Shown: positions 1 through 8,634 of the stretch, piece by piece
How the letters are laid out: the number at the start of each line of letters is the position of its first letter
How positions within the stretch are numbered: the first letter of the stretch is position 1
From: Bacteroidota bacterium
GTDB taxonomy: Bacteria; Bacteroidota; Bacteroidia; Sphingobacteriales; Sphingobacteriaceae
Reading direction: 5' to 3'
NCBI GenBank assembly: GCA_013286565.1
Contig: JABDFM010000032.1
Span: 1 to 34,620 of the forward strand
Length of the DNA stretch: 34,620 bases
Made by a program: the position numbers and the translations under genes
Notes under the pieces: model-generated
Told to the model about the DNA's origin: nothing
What the model saw: the letters and a program-made list of their open reading frames with translations, nothing else
Database searches by the model: none

Positions 1-564
1 TACTTTGAATGCCAAGATAATGAGGGCTACCACTCCTATTGGCACATTGATAAAGAAAATATAACGCCATAAACCGGCATCTGCCAGTGCCCCGCCAAGT
101 ATCGGCCCGCCCATAGTAACCACCGTGGTAATTGCCGACCAGGTGCCGATAGCCTTACCCCGCTCCTTTTCATTTATAGAGGATGATATGAGTGACAAAC
201 TGCCCGGTATCATTAACGCGCCACCTATCCCCTGCACTATCCTGGAGGTGATGAGTATATTGATGCCTGGTGCAAACCCACAGGCGGCTGACCCAAGGAT
301 AAAAATAAAAATGCCGATCATGAATATCTTTTTGCGACCAAGCCTGTCGCCCAAAGAGCCACCAATGAGGATGAGTGCAGCAAGTATCAGCAGGTAAGCA
401 TTCAGTAACCAGAAAAGATCAGTGCCGGTAGCGTTCAAGCTTTTTTGAAGCGATGGCAGAACCACATTGAGCGCGGTACCATCAATAAACGCCATTGCCG
501 AAGCCAGTATGGCTGAAACCATGATCCATTTACCTGCAGGGCTTTTGAGTGCAACAGTGGGCAT
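1..564 (-). CDS. MFS transporter, DHA2 (EmrB/QacA-like) family, N-terminal part
   Basis: This is the first 188 codons of a gene that runs off the left edge of the window. Read on minus from the ATG at 562-564, the product starts MPTVALKSPAGKWIM and continues through hydrophobic segments. It contains the MFS motif A signature GDRLGRKK in the loop after helix 2 and a helix-5-like stretch ending TMGGPILGGALAD, typical of 14-helix proton-driven drug exporters. The motif FIDGTALNVVLPSLQ in helix 1 is characteristic of the DHA2 group. The likely role is proton-coupled efflux of a small molecule across the inner membrane; the substrate cannot be told. It lies 112 bp downstream of ppc on the same strand, with a palindromic repeat in the gap. 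Confidence 0.85.
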   Translation of the reverse strand, partial: MPTVALKSPAGKWIMVSAILASAMAFIDGTALNVVLPSLQKSLNATGTDLFWLLNAYLLILAALILIGGSLGDRLGRKKIFMIGIFIFILGSAACGFAPGINILITSRIVQGIGGALMIPGSLSLISSSINEKERGKAIGTWSAITTVVTMGGPILGGALADAGLWRYIFFINVPIGVVALIILAFKV

Positions 565-569
565 TGTAT

Positions 570-673
570 GTCTGAATCAGAATTTACAGAATTTTAGAAT
601 TACCTGAATTCAATAATTTAAACTTACATCTAAATTCTGAAAATTATTTAATCCTGAAAATTCCGATTCAGAC
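570..673. repeat. Inverted repeat of the GTCTGAATC family after ppc
   Basis: The arms at 570-585 and 658-673 are reverse complements with one mismatch (GTCTGAATCaGAATTT against GTCTGAATCgGAATTT). The centre is a run of degenerate CAGAATTT/CTGAATT-like words. The outer edge lies 3 bases past the ppc stop codon. Related arms occur at 14004-14488 and 33088-33194. Confidence 0.8.
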
Positions 674-676
674 TAA

Positions 677-3259
677 TCATGCCAAATTTCGCCCTGCATT
701 CACAATGCCATAAACCGTACGTATCACCAGCTTATTGTAAATATCGTTCAGTTCGGGGTGCTCATTTTTATTAATGCATTGCAGGGCATAATGCTGTACA
801 ATAACCAGCGGCAATACAATACGCTCGCGTATGGCGATCGAGCGTCTTTCAACGGGGTATTCCGCCATTAATACAGTGCTATCGGTCAATTCAAGCAGCA
901 TAGCTTTTGTCAGGTCAAACTCGGCCCTAAGCTGTTTCCAGAAGGCAGAGAATTTTTTATCCTGCTCTAAATAGGCCGTCACACGGAAATCCGATTTCGA
1001 CATGGACATCATGCAGTTATCCAGCATGGTTTTAAAAAAACCGGATTGGTGATACAACTGTTTTACTTCTTCCCACTTGCCTTCGTCCTTCATTTTTTGT
1101 AGGGCAGTACCTACTCCATAAAATCCGGGGATATTTTGTTTTAACTGGCTCCAGGAAGTTACAAAGCTAATAGCCCGCAGATCTTCCAGTTTCATCTGCG
1201 CATCGGCATTACGTTTGGTGGGCCTGCTGCTGATATTAATTTTAGAAAGTAATTTAAGCGGGCTAAATTTCTCCAAATACTCCACAAACAAAGGATGTTG
1301 CCTTAATGCCATAAACAGTTTATAGCTTTCGTCGGCCATTTCAGAGATCAATCCCTTGCTCCTGTCGTTTAGCAGATCATTTTCATTTGGGTTTAATGAC
1401 GAAACAATCCCCGCATTTATCAATTGCTCGATATTAAAACGCGCGGTTTCCACAGAGCCGTATTGTGAGCTTACGGTTTGTCCCTGTATGGTCAATTGAA
1501 TATGCTCGTTAGCGATCTCATTCCCCATCGAAGCATAAAAACGGTGTGTTTTGCCTCCGCCACGTGCAGGTGGGCCGCCACGACCATCAAAAAAGGCTAG
1601 GTCGATGCCATATTTGCGGGCCATAGCCGTCAGTTCAACTTTAGCTTTATAGATAGACCAGTTGGCCATTAAATATCCGCCGTCTTTGGTGCTGTCAGAA
1701 AAACCCAGCATAATTGACTGCCGGTTACCGCGTCTTTTTAAATGTTCTTTATAAAATGGATGTGTGTATAGACTTTGCATTATTTGTGCTGCATCTGATA
1801 GATCATTCACTGTTTCAAACAAAGGCATAAAATCCACACTGAGGGACTCCTTTTTCCAGCCGCTCCATAAAAACAGGTTAATCAGCTGCAAAATATCTGA
1901 TGACCGCTGGCAATTGCTGATAATAAAACGTTGGCAAGCCTTCTCGCCGTTCGAATACTGTATTTGCTTCATCAGCCTGATGGTGTTCAGAGTATCCTTG
2001 GTCATATCGTCCTCATCATCCGGGCAATGGAAATCAGCCTCGTTAAAAGGGATCACCCTTATCTTATCTTCCTCACTTAATGCCTCATAGCCCTTTAATC
2101 CGGATTTTATCTGCCCTTGCTGTGTGCAATATTTAAACACATTGCGTAATATCCGGCTATCCTGCCTGATATCGAGCGTAGCAAAATAGCACCCAAATAG
2201 CCGTACCTTTTGTATCAAACCATCTACAATATTCACAAACAAACTGCCATGATCGGTTATTAGGGTTTGTTTAATGGAATCAAGCAGCGACAATAGCTCG
2301 CTTTGGAGGTCTTTTGGATTTGATTGATTGTTAAACGCATTTTGATAAAGCAGCTTTTCGAGTCTTGAGATGGTTTTCTCTATCCCCCTGAAAGTTATAC
2401 GGCGCTTTAATATCCTGAAGTCTCGGTAATAACAACGGAAAATGATCTGTCTTAGTAAGCTTGAAACAGCAACGGTTGTTTCTGTAGTAACATTCGGGTT
2501 GCCATCCCTATCTCCGCCCGGCCAAAAACCGAGTTCCAAGATTTGGTGATCATTAGTATGGTCGATATCAAATTCTTCTTCCAGTTTGGATTGAATGGCT
2601 GATACTGCATGGTAAAAAGTATTCTCCAAGAACCAAACCAAACTCGTAGCCTCGTCAACCGGCGTAGGTGATGTTTTATTAAAAAATGGTGTTTTGCCCA
2701 ATTGTTGCAGCAATACATCAATATTATTGAGATCGTTGCTTTTTAACGCATCGATCATATCCGTCATAATGCCCAATACTGTACCCGGATAAAACTGTGT
2801 CGGATGTGCAGTGAGCACTAACCGCAGTGAGAAGTTTTTTAGTTTTTCACTGATAGCATCCCGCACCTTATCGCTTTGCGAAGCTTGCTGCAACAGGCTT
2901 TGTAATGAACCAGTATCATCCGTACGGCCAACTTTGTTGAAGGATGAGTCCTCAATGGCATCAAACAACACCACCTGCCTTTCGATATACTGAATAAAGC
3001 GAAACATCCGGTTGATCTGTTCCTGGTGATCAATATCGGGTACATATTTTTCAAAAAATGATTCGATAATTTCTGTCGGCGATGATTGCGCTATTGTACC
3101 CCGTTCGCAATGTGAACTGAAAAACGGCAGCAAGATCCCCGTATCCTTTACCTGGTAAAAAGGCAGCGTTTGAAATAAACTGTTATACAACTCAAAACGG
3201 GTTACAACTTCCTGGTTAAAAGTTGTTTCTCTCTGGCTGAGTTTTAACGTTGAGGACAT
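677..3259 (-). CDS. ppc: Phosphoenolpyruvate carboxylase
   Basis: Carboxylates phosphoenolpyruvate with bicarbonate to give oxaloacetate, an anaplerotic cytosolic reaction feeding the TCA cycle. The 860-residue product has the main PEPC landmarks in order: VLTAHPT at about 148-154 with the catalytic His152, GGDRDGNPNVT at 248-258, GFSDSTKDGG at 519-528, and the mobile glycine loop FFDGRGGPPARGGGK at 556-570. The C-terminus ends GRNLA, keeping the Asn of the usual RNTG tail but not the final glycine. The loop reads DGRGGPPARGG where the common bacterial form is HGRGGSxGRGG, a variant I associate with Bacteroidota. Length is slightly under the usual 880-930. It is divergent from the FUSC gene and upstream of the MFS gene. 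Confidence 0.96.
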   Translation of the reverse strand: MSSTLKLSQRETTFNQEVVTRFELYNSLFQTLPFYQVKDTGILLPFFSSHCERGTIAQSSPTEIIESFFEKYVPDIDHQEQINRMFRFIQYIERQVVLFDAIEDSSFNKVGRTDDTGSLQSLLQQASQSDKVRDAISEKLKNFSLRLVLTAHPTQFYPGTVLGIMTDMIDALKSNDLNNIDVLLQQLGKTPFFNKTSPTPVDEATSLVWFLENTFYHAVSAIQSKLEEEFDIDHTNDHQILELGFWPGGDRDGNPNVTTETTVAVSSLLRQIIFRCYYRDFRILKRRITFRGIEKTISRLEKLLYQNAFNNQSNPKDLQSELLSLLDSIKQTLITDHGSLFVNIVDGLIQKVRLFGCYFATLDIRQDSRILRNVFKYCTQQGQIKSGLKGYEALSEEDKIRVIPFNEADFHCPDDEDDMTKDTLNTIRLMKQIQYSNGEKACQRFIISNCQRSSDILQLINLFLWSGWKKESLSVDFMPLFETVNDLSDAAQIMQSLYTHPFYKEHLKRRGNRQSIMLGFSDSTKDGGYLMANWSIYKAKVELTAMARKYGIDLAFFDGRGGPPARGGGKTHRFYASMGNEIANEHIQLTIQGQTVSSQYGSVETARFNIEQLINAGIVSSLNPNENDLLNDRSKGLISEMADESYKLFMALRQHPLFVEYLEKFSPLKLLSKINISSRPTKRNADAQMKLEDLRAISFVTSWSQLKQNIPGFYGVGTALQKMKDEGKWEEVKQLYHQSGFFKTMLDNCMMSMSKSDFRVTAYLEQDKKFSAFWKQLRAEFDLTKAMLLELTDSTVLMAEYPVERRSIAIRERIVLPLVIVQHYALQCINKNEHPELNDIYNKLVIRTVYGIVNAGRNLA

Positions 3260-3407
3260 AAAAATAGAATGAGATGTGAGGTTTTATATAATCGCTGTGA
3301 ATTTAATCATCTTTATCGCAAATTACATCAAAAAATAACTATTTAGTAATATAAATACATAATTAATGCAATAATTATTAAAAGTGGACACAAAGATTTA
3401 ATTTTTG

Positions 3408-3415
3408 TAAATTTG
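3408..3415 (+). promoter_or_regulatory. Candidate Bacteroidota -7 box before the FUSC gene
   Basis: TAAATTTG matches the Bacteroidota -7 consensus TAnnTTTG exactly and lies 32 bp before the ATG chosen for the FUSC gene. I see no clear TTG at -33, so the call rests on the -7 box and its position in the divergent ppc-FUSC intergene. Confidence 0.45.
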
Positions 3416-3446
3416 CAGCGCAATTTAGCTTACCATATTGCCATTT

Positions 3447-5588
3447 ATGAAATTCCAAACCAGGGAGATAAAAAGCTTCTTTTACAGCCAGTATTTTTCT
3501 GACGGTTTACGCATCTCTCTTGGCATCCTTTTACCCTCCCTGGTATTTAATTATTTAAATCAGTTCGACTTAGGGCTCACCCTGTCGTTGGGTGCTTTGT
3601 GTGTGTCTGTCGTTGATACGCCCGGCCCGGTGGCGCATAAACGTAACGCGATGGCTATATGCAATTTATGCCTTTTCCTGGTGGCATTAGCTACTGGTTT
3701 TGCACGTTTAAACGTGATCACTTTGGGTATCACAGTAACCATTTTTGCCTTCCTGTTTTCGATGTTCACGGTTTATGGCACGCGGGCGGCCTCAGTGGGT
3801 ACCGCATCGCTGCTGATGATGATCTTCATGATCGAAAAAGCTCTGAAACCTGGTGATATTTTGATCTACAGCCTTACAGTGACTGCGGGCGGGCTTTGGT
3901 ATATGATATTCAGCGTGGCGTTTTTCATCATCAGGCCTTATCGTGCGGCTCAGCAGGCGCTTGGCGAGAGTATAATTGACGTGGTTAAATTCCTCCGGAT
4001 AAAAGCTGATTTTTATTTGGCCGATACGGATATCGATGAAAACTATAAGAAGCTGGTATCGCAGCAGATACAGGTGAGCCAGCACCAGGATGTAGTGCGC
4101 GAGTTGCTTTTCAAAAGCCGGGTGATGGTCAAAGAGTCAACCAATGCCAGCCGGGTATTGGTACTTACTTTTATTGATTTGGTGGACCTGTACGAACAAA
4201 TACTGGCTACCCACTATGATTATAACGAAGTGCGGAATCGCTTTGACAAAACTGGTATCCTGGAAGAAATAGCCCGGATATTGCACCATTTGGCACAAGA
4301 ACTGGAGAATATCGGCTACGCTGTATTATCCAATAAGAGGTATAACCACTCGCACGATTTCAATGCCGAACTGGAGCATTTAAAACTAAAGATCGACGAA
4401 CTGGCTACTACCCTTCCCGGCACCAGCAACCTGGTACTAAAAAAAATACTGATCAACCTGCGCGACTTGAATACAAACATTCATCATATTTTTAACTATT
4501 ATAATTCCAGGTCGTCAAAAACCCTGCTCGAGAACCCAAACCAGGTAGAATACTCCAAATTTGTTACACACCAGGATTATGCGCCGCGCATATTTTTCGA
4601 TAACCTGTCCTTTTCTTCAGCCTCGTTTAAACATGCCTTACGGGTTTCGCTGGTTTGTTTGATCGGTTTCATCACAGCCAAAATATTACCGCTCGGCCAC
4701 CATAGCTATTGGGTTTTGCTGACTATTATTGTTGTTCTCAAACCAGGATTCAGCTTATCCAAACAAAGGAACTACCAGCGGCTCATTGGCACTATTGCCG
4801 GAGGGGCCATCGGTGTGCTGGTATTAAGCATCATACCAAACCGCGATGCACAGTTTGTTTTCCTGGTCATCTTTATGCTTGGTACTTACAGCTTTACCAG
4901 GCTCAACTACGTAGTGAGCGTTATTTTTATGACGCCATACATCCTCATCCTGTTCAAGTTTTTGGGTGTGGGGCATATCAATTTGGTGGAAGAACGTATC
5001 AGGGATACCATTATCGGCTCTACTATCGCCTTTATCGCTACCTACGTGATCTTCCCGACGTGGGAATCTGAACAAATACAGGAAAACCTGCGGGATGTGA
5101 TCTATGCCAATGTAAACTACCTGGTGAAAATAGCTGAAAGTATCACCGGCTGTTCAGTCAGCACCACTGATTATAAGCTGGCGCGAAAAGATATCTATGT
5201 AAAATCGGCCAACCTTTCGTCCACCTTCGAACGTATGACCTCGGAGCCTAAAAGCAAGCAGAAGAAAATAAAAGAGATACACAAGTTTGTGGTGCTGAGC
5301 CATATCCTGTCCTCCTACCTGGCCAACCTGGCATCAGGCATCACCGAAAAGAACCTGCATAAAACCCAACCCGAAAATTTAAAGCTGATCCGCAAAAGCA
5401 TAGCCGTACTAAACGACAGCAGCAAAAAGCTAGGCGGCAAGGCCATTGATTTTGCAAGCGAAAAAACAAACCCCACAGAAGAGAAAAAACAACTAAGCGC
5501 GGATGAAGCTTTACTAAAAGAGCAGCTGGGCTTTGTGAATAAGATAAGCTATGATATTGCAAGGGTGACGGATAATATATTAGGGTAG
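3447..5588 (+). CDS. FUSC-family inner membrane protein (YccS/YhfK-like)
   Basis: A 713-residue membrane protein with the duplicated FUSC architecture: about six N-terminal membrane helices (roughly residues 15-170), a soluble helical middle (about 175-390), a second helical bundle (about 405-540) and a soluble tail. The second bundle carries the family signature LKPGFSLSKQRNYQRLIGT followed by a GG-rich helix, matching FUSC_2 domains. Members resemble aromatic-acid efflux (AaeB) and YccS-type proteins; the substrate here is unknown. I chose the ATG at 3447; a TTG three codons upstream would also be in frame but has no advantage. It is transcribed away from ppc and converges on the YD-repeat gene, 41 bp from that gene's stop. 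Confidence 0.85.
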   Translation: MKFQTREIKSFFYSQYFSDGLRISLGILLPSLVFNYLNQFDLGLTLSLGALCVSVVDTPGPVAHKRNAMAICNLCLFLVALATGFARLNVITLGITVTIFAFLFSMFTVYGTRAASVGTASLLMMIFMIEKALKPGDILIYSLTVTAGGLWYMIFSVAFFIIRPYRAAQQALGESIIDVVKFLRIKADFYLADTDIDENYKKLVSQQIQVSQHQDVVRELLFKSRVMVKESTNASRVLVLTFIDLVDLYEQILATHYDYNEVRNRFDKTGILEEIARILHHLAQELENIGYAVLSNKRYNHSHDFNAELEHLKLKIDELATTLPGTSNLVLKKILINLRDLNTNIHHIFNYYNSRSSKTLLENPNQVEYSKFVTHQDYAPRIFFDNLSFSSASFKHALRVSLVCLIGFITAKILPLGHHSYWVLLTIIVVLKPGFSLSKQRNYQRLIGTIAGGAIGVLVLSIIPNRDAQFVFLVIFMLGTYSFTRLNYVVSVIFMTPYILILFKFLGVGHINLVEERIRDTIIGSTIAFIATYVIFPTWESEQIQENLRDVIYANVNYLVKIAESITGCSVSTTDYKLARKDIYVKSANLSSTFERMTSEPKSKQKKIKEIHKFVVLSHILSSYLANLASGITEKNLHKTQPENLKLIRKSIAVLNDSSKKLGGKAIDFASEKTNPTEEKKQLSADEALLKEQLGFVNKISYDIARVTDNILG

Positions 5589-5608
5589 ATTCTTATTTCC
5601 CTCTGATA

Positions 5609-5629
5609 AGGTTTATAACAACTCCGTCG
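5609..5629. repeat. Direct repeat copy 1 (copy of the phoH 3' end)
   Basis: This 21-bp segment matches 6435-6457 in the same orientation, with a 2-base indel and one mismatch; the core TATAACAACTCCGT is identical. The other copy includes the phoH stop codon. The two copies bracket the YD-repeat gene. Confidence 0.7.
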
Positions 5630-6430
5630 TTAATAATATTCTATTACTCGCTTAGTTATATTCATGAAAGTAAAATCCCCTTGGTAAGAACTGTGACCAT
5701 GATATGAAGATGTTTCTATTAACCAGTTGCCGTAGTTATCAAATTTATCATAGGACGCATCATTACCTCCTGTTAACTTTCCATCAAGGTCATAAATTTC
5801 AGATTTTATTAGATTTCCCAAGCTGTTATAGGTATACAATGTTTTGGATTTGTTAGATGTCTTACCAAAAAACGATTCCTCATCGGATTGTATCCTTTGA
5901 TGCTGATCATTATATCTTAAAATCGTTCTGATGGTCAGTTTATTCTTATCAATATATTGTTCTTCACTTACTCTATTACCCAATTCATCGTATTTGTAAA
6001 TACATCTATAATCTATCTTTGCAAGCCGCATTTTAGGTTGGGCATCAGAATTCATGTCAAATTCAGTTTCTTTACCATGGTCGTCATATTTGTAAATATA
6101 TTTAACGAATAGCTTTCCACTGCTATCAAATTGATTATTTACGACTATCGAGTCCCCAATATATTCAAATGAAAACCTTTCTCTTAATGCGTCGTTCTTG
6201 TCATATATTTTTTCTTCTATCGCCCAACCTTTTTCATCGAAAGTTTCAATTGTCTTTTCAGCACTTGCGGTTGTATCAGGAGCCATATGATTGTCTCCTC
6301 TAAATGTATACGTAGTAACACGTTTTACTTTGCCTTTTAAGGATGACTGAGATAAATCAGTAACCCTTGTTTGCGCACTTACAATTTGCACAAAGCAAAC
6401 AAGTATTGTGAATATGATAAATTTCTTCAT
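5630..6430 (-). CDS. Secreted YD-repeat (Rhs-like) protein
   Basis: A 266-residue protein beginning with a clear signal peptide (MKKFIIFTILVCFVQIVSAQ, cleavage likely after SAQ). The rest holds several degenerate YD/Rhs-type units of about 20-40 residues: YKYDDHGKE, YKYDELGNRVSEE, LRYNDQHQRI, YTYNSLGNLIKSE and KFDNYGNWLIE. Short periplasmic or surface proteins with such repeats are common in Bacteroidota, but their function is unknown, and there is no toxin domain here as in full Rhs proteins. The reading frame stays open upstream to 6508, but that extension overlaps phoH and lacks signal-peptide character, so I reject it. The gene lies between direct repeats derived from the 3' end of phoH. 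Confidence 0.75.
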   Translation of the reverse strand: MKKFIIFTILVCFVQIVSAQTRVTDLSQSSLKGKVKRVTTYTFRGDNHMAPDTTASAEKTIETFDEKGWAIEEKIYDKNDALRERFSFEYIGDSIVVNNQFDSSGKLFVKYIYKYDDHGKETEFDMNSDAQPKMRLAKIDYRCIYKYDELGNRVSEEQYIDKNKLTIRTILRYNDQHQRIQSDEESFFGKTSNKSKTLYTYNSLGNLIKSEIYDLDGKLTGGNDASYDKFDNYGNWLIETSSYHGHSSYQGDFTFMNITKRVIEYY

Positions 6431-6434
6431 GTTT

Positions 6435-6457
6435 AGGTTTTTATAACAACTCCGTTG
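6435..6457. repeat. Direct repeat copy 2 (phoH 3' end)
   Basis: The 23-bp partner of 5609-5629. It covers the last codons and stop of phoH and the spacer leading to the YD-repeat gene start. Confidence 0.7.
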
Positions 6458-7790
6458 CCAAATTAGCCAGCTCACTACGCTCCCCTTTTTGCAGGGTAAT
6501 ATGGGCATAAAGCGGGTGCCCTTTTGCTTTATCGATCAGGTAAGATAAGCCGTTACTTTCAGCATCCAGATATGGGGTATCTATCTGGTAAATATCACCG
6601 GTAAACACAAACTTGCTGTTCTCGCCGGCACGGGAAATGATGGTTTTTATTTCGTGCGGGGTGAGATTTTGGGCCTCATCTACGATAAAGAATATTTTGG
6701 TCAGAGTGCGGCCACGGATAAAAGCCAGCGGGGCTATGGATATTTTATCATTGATCACCAGTTCGTCTATCTTGGCCTGCATTTTTTCATCATCGCCAAA
6801 CTGGTCTTTAATGAACTTCAGGTTATCCCATATCGGCGCCATATAGGGGTCAATCTTTGATTTGATATCTCCCGGCAAAAAACCGATATCTTTATTACTC
6901 AGGGGAACAATGGGCCGCGTAACGTAGATCTGCCTATAATATTTCCGTTGTTCCAATGCACCTGCTAAAGCCAACAGGGTTTTACCCGTACCGGCGTTGC
7001 CCTGTATGGTAACCAGTTTAATATCCGGGTGCAATAAAGCATGTACGGCGAAGGCCTGTTCTGAATTTTTTGGGTAGATATTAAATACAGGCTGCTCGGT
7101 AATTTTCTCCAGCTGCTGGGTTTGATTATTATAAAACCCTGATACCGATAGTTTTTTTCCGTTCAGCGTGTAAAAATGATTATTGGTATTGGGCAGTATA
7201 TCAAATTGTTCGGCACTTAATGTGCCTTGTTTATTTAATTGACTGATCATTTTGTCAGCCACTTTGTTCAAAATTGTTTCACCTGTATATAGTTCTTCCA
7301 GGTTTTTAACCTTACCTGTCTCGTAATCTTCGGCATGGATATTTAGCGCTTTTGCTTTCAAACGCAGGCAAACATCTTTGGATACCAGGATGATCTTTTT
7401 CTCGGGGTATTCTTCCTGCAGGCCAAGAGCGGCATTTAATATACGGTGGTCTATTTTATCACTCCCAAAAACCTGCTCGGCATCAGCAGAAGCAGCTTTA
7501 TTATCCATCACCACCTTAAAGCTGCCTTTATCCTTGCCTTTAAGCAGCGTCCACTTGTTCAGTAAATTATTCCGCGACATCTGGTCCATCAGCCTGATGA
7601 AACTGCGCGCTTCAAAATTGCGCGTATCATTGCCGCTTTTCATGTTATCCAGTTCCTCTAAAACCTGGATCGGCAGCGCCACATCATGTTCCTGGAAATT
7701 TTCGAAGGCATTATGATCATACAGGATCACCGAGGTATCTAATACAAATATCTTTTCTCTCCCGTTTGCTTTGTTACCTTCTTTAGACAT
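6441..7790 (-). CDS. PIN-PhoH family ATPase/ribonuclease (PhoH2-like)
   Basis: A 449-residue fusion of an N-terminal PIN nuclease domain (about 13-150) and a C-terminal PhoH P-loop ATPase (about 235-449). The PIN part shows the acidic residues of the metal site: Asp18 in FVLDTSVIL, Glu45/Glu46 in VLEELD, and Asp139 in LVSKDV. The ATPase has Walker A GNAGTGKT at 264-271 and Walker B FFIVDEAQN at 367-375, followed by the PhoH-typical FTGDIYQID. Characterised PhoH2 proteins are RNA helicase/ribonucleases, so RNA unwinding and cleavage in the cytosol is the likely role. It is divergent from the Phd-VapC pair, whose toxin is also a PIN protein but unrelated in its details. Confidence 0.92.
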   Translation of the reverse strand: MSKEGNKANGREKIFVLDTSVILYDHNAFENFQEHDVALPIQVLEELDNMKSGNDTRNFEARSFIRLMDQMSRNNLLNKWTLLKGKDKGSFKVVMDNKAASADAEQVFGSDKIDHRILNAALGLQEEYPEKKIILVSKDVCLRLKAKALNIHAEDYETGKVKNLEELYTGETILNKVADKMISQLNKQGTLSAEQFDILPNTNNHFYTLNGKKLSVSGFYNNQTQQLEKITEQPVFNIYPKNSEQAFAVHALLHPDIKLVTIQGNAGTGKTLLALAGALEQRKYYRQIYVTRPIVPLSNKDIGFLPGDIKSKIDPYMAPIWDNLKFIKDQFGDDEKMQAKIDELVINDKISIAPLAFIRGRTLTKIFFIVDEAQNLTPHEIKTIISRAGENSKFVFTGDIYQIDTPYLDAESNGLSYLIDKAKGHPLYAHITLQKGERSELANLATELL

Positions 7791-7818
7791 AAGGGCTAAA
7801 TTAGGGATTTTTTTGCTT

Positions 7819-7845
7819 GTTGAAAGGTTGGAAAGTTGAAATGTT
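7819..7845. repeat. Left inverted repeat flanking Phd-VapC
   Basis: GTTGAAAGGTTG followed by an 8-base duplication and AAATGTT. Its reverse complement, without the 8-base duplication, occurs at 8605-8623 on the other side of the toxin-antitoxin genes. Confidence 0.65.
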
Positions 7846-7884
7846 GTAAGGTTAGAAATACAGAACTTTCATTACATTATTTTC

Positions 7885-7915
7885 TTGACAACTTGACAAA
7901 TATGAATTATCTTTG
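7885..7915 (+). promoter_or_regulatory. Promoter of the Phd-VapC operon
   Basis: TTG at 7885-7887 and TATCTTTG at 7908-7915 match the Bacteroidota promoter form TTG-N19/20-TAnnTTTG, with 20 bases between them. The direct repeat TTGACAA/TTGACAA around 7885-7899 inside the promoter could be an antitoxin operator; that is inference. The phd ATG is 21 bp downstream. Confidence 0.55.
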
Positions 7916-7936
7916 ATTTAGATAAATTTTAAGGCA

Positions 7937-8173
7937 ATGAAGACAATGAGTGTAGGTGAGTTTAAAACTCATTTCTCCGATGTAATTGAACAGGTAAAGT
8001 CAGGAGAAAAAATAGCGGTTACTTTCGGTAAAAAAAGAAAAGTGGTGGGCTATTTTCTTCCCGAAATACCCGAAGCTAAAGGCAAACGCAAACTGGGTAT
8101 TTTAGAGGGGAAGGCATCTGTTAATTTCCACCCGGATTTCAAAATAACTGAAGAAGAATTTTTGGGTCTATGA
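7937..8173 (+). CDS. Phd/YefM-family antitoxin
   Basis: A 78-residue protein starting MKTMSVGEFKTHFSDVIEQVKSGEKIAVT, the typical Phd/YefM N-terminus that dimerises, binds operator DNA and represses its own operon. The short C-terminal part (about 50-78, ending ITEEEFLGL) would be the toxin-neutralising tail. Its stop codon overlaps the toxin start (ATGA), so the two are translationally coupled. I took the first ATG; one three codons later is also possible. A good promoter with a small direct repeat lies just upstream. Confidence 0.88.
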   Translation: MKTMSVGEFKTHFSDVIEQVKSGEKIAVTFGKKRKVVGYFLPEIPEAKGKRKLGILEGKASVNFHPDFKITEEEFLGL

Positions 8174-8571
8174 ATTACCTGTTGGATACCCACACCCTAA
8201 TTTGGGCTATCACCGAAAAAGAAAAAATATCTGTATTAGGTTATAAAGCAATTGAAAATACCGATAATACTGTTTTTGTTAGCGCCATCAGTTTTTGGGA
8301 GATCGCTCTAAAGCTTTCTATTAATAAATTAGATATAAGTGGTTTTTTACCCGAACAACTACCTGAACTATCTATAAAAAGTGGTTTTAGTTTAATATCA
8401 CTTTTGCCTTCAGAAGCAGCCAATTACCATCACTTGCCAATAATGGAAAATCATAGAGACCCATTTGACAGGATGTTAATCTGGCAAGCTATTCAGCAGG
8501 ATCTGATTTTAATAAGTAAGGATAAAAATATCACACAGTATAGAGCGGCAGGGTTAAAGTTGCTTTGGTGA
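8170..8571 (+). CDS. VapC-like PIN-domain toxin
   Basis: A 133-residue PIN-domain ribonuclease of the type paired with Phd antitoxins. Expected acidic metal-site residues are visible: Asp6 in YLLDTHTLIW, Glu44 in SFWEIALK, Asp97/Asp100 in DPFDRMLIWQA, and Asp118 in LISKDKNI. The family cleaves RNA, often tRNA or rRNA, unless neutralised by the partner. The start overlaps the antitoxin stop by 4 bases. The pair is flanked by inverted repeats at 7819-7845 and 8605-8623, suggesting arrival as a module. Confidence 0.9.
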   Translation: MNYLLDTHTLIWAITEKEKISVLGYKAIENTDNTVFVSAISFWEIALKLSINKLDISGFLPEQLPELSIKSGFSLISLLPSEAANYHHLPIMENHRDPFDRMLIWQAIQQDLILISKDKNITQYRAAGLKLLW

Positions 8572-8604
8572 GAAAATTTGACTAATACGTTATTCCGTCG
8601 AAAA

Positions 8605-8623
8605 AACATTTCAACCTTTCAAC
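8605..8623. repeat. Right inverted repeat flanking Phd-VapC
   Basis: AACATTTCAACCTTTCAAC is the reverse complement of the left flank at 7819-7845 apart from an 8-base insertion there. A further stretch of T/A outside both copies also matches in inverted orientation. Confidence 0.65.
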
Positions 8624-8634
8624 AAAAACCCTCT

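Noticed and set aside
125..397. 90-codon plus-strand open frame at the left edge
   Set aside because: Antisense to the MFS exporter, whose motifs are clear on minus.
6431..6508. N-terminal extension of the YD-repeat protein
   Set aside because: It overlaps phoH in another frame and would bury a clear signal peptide that begins at 6430.
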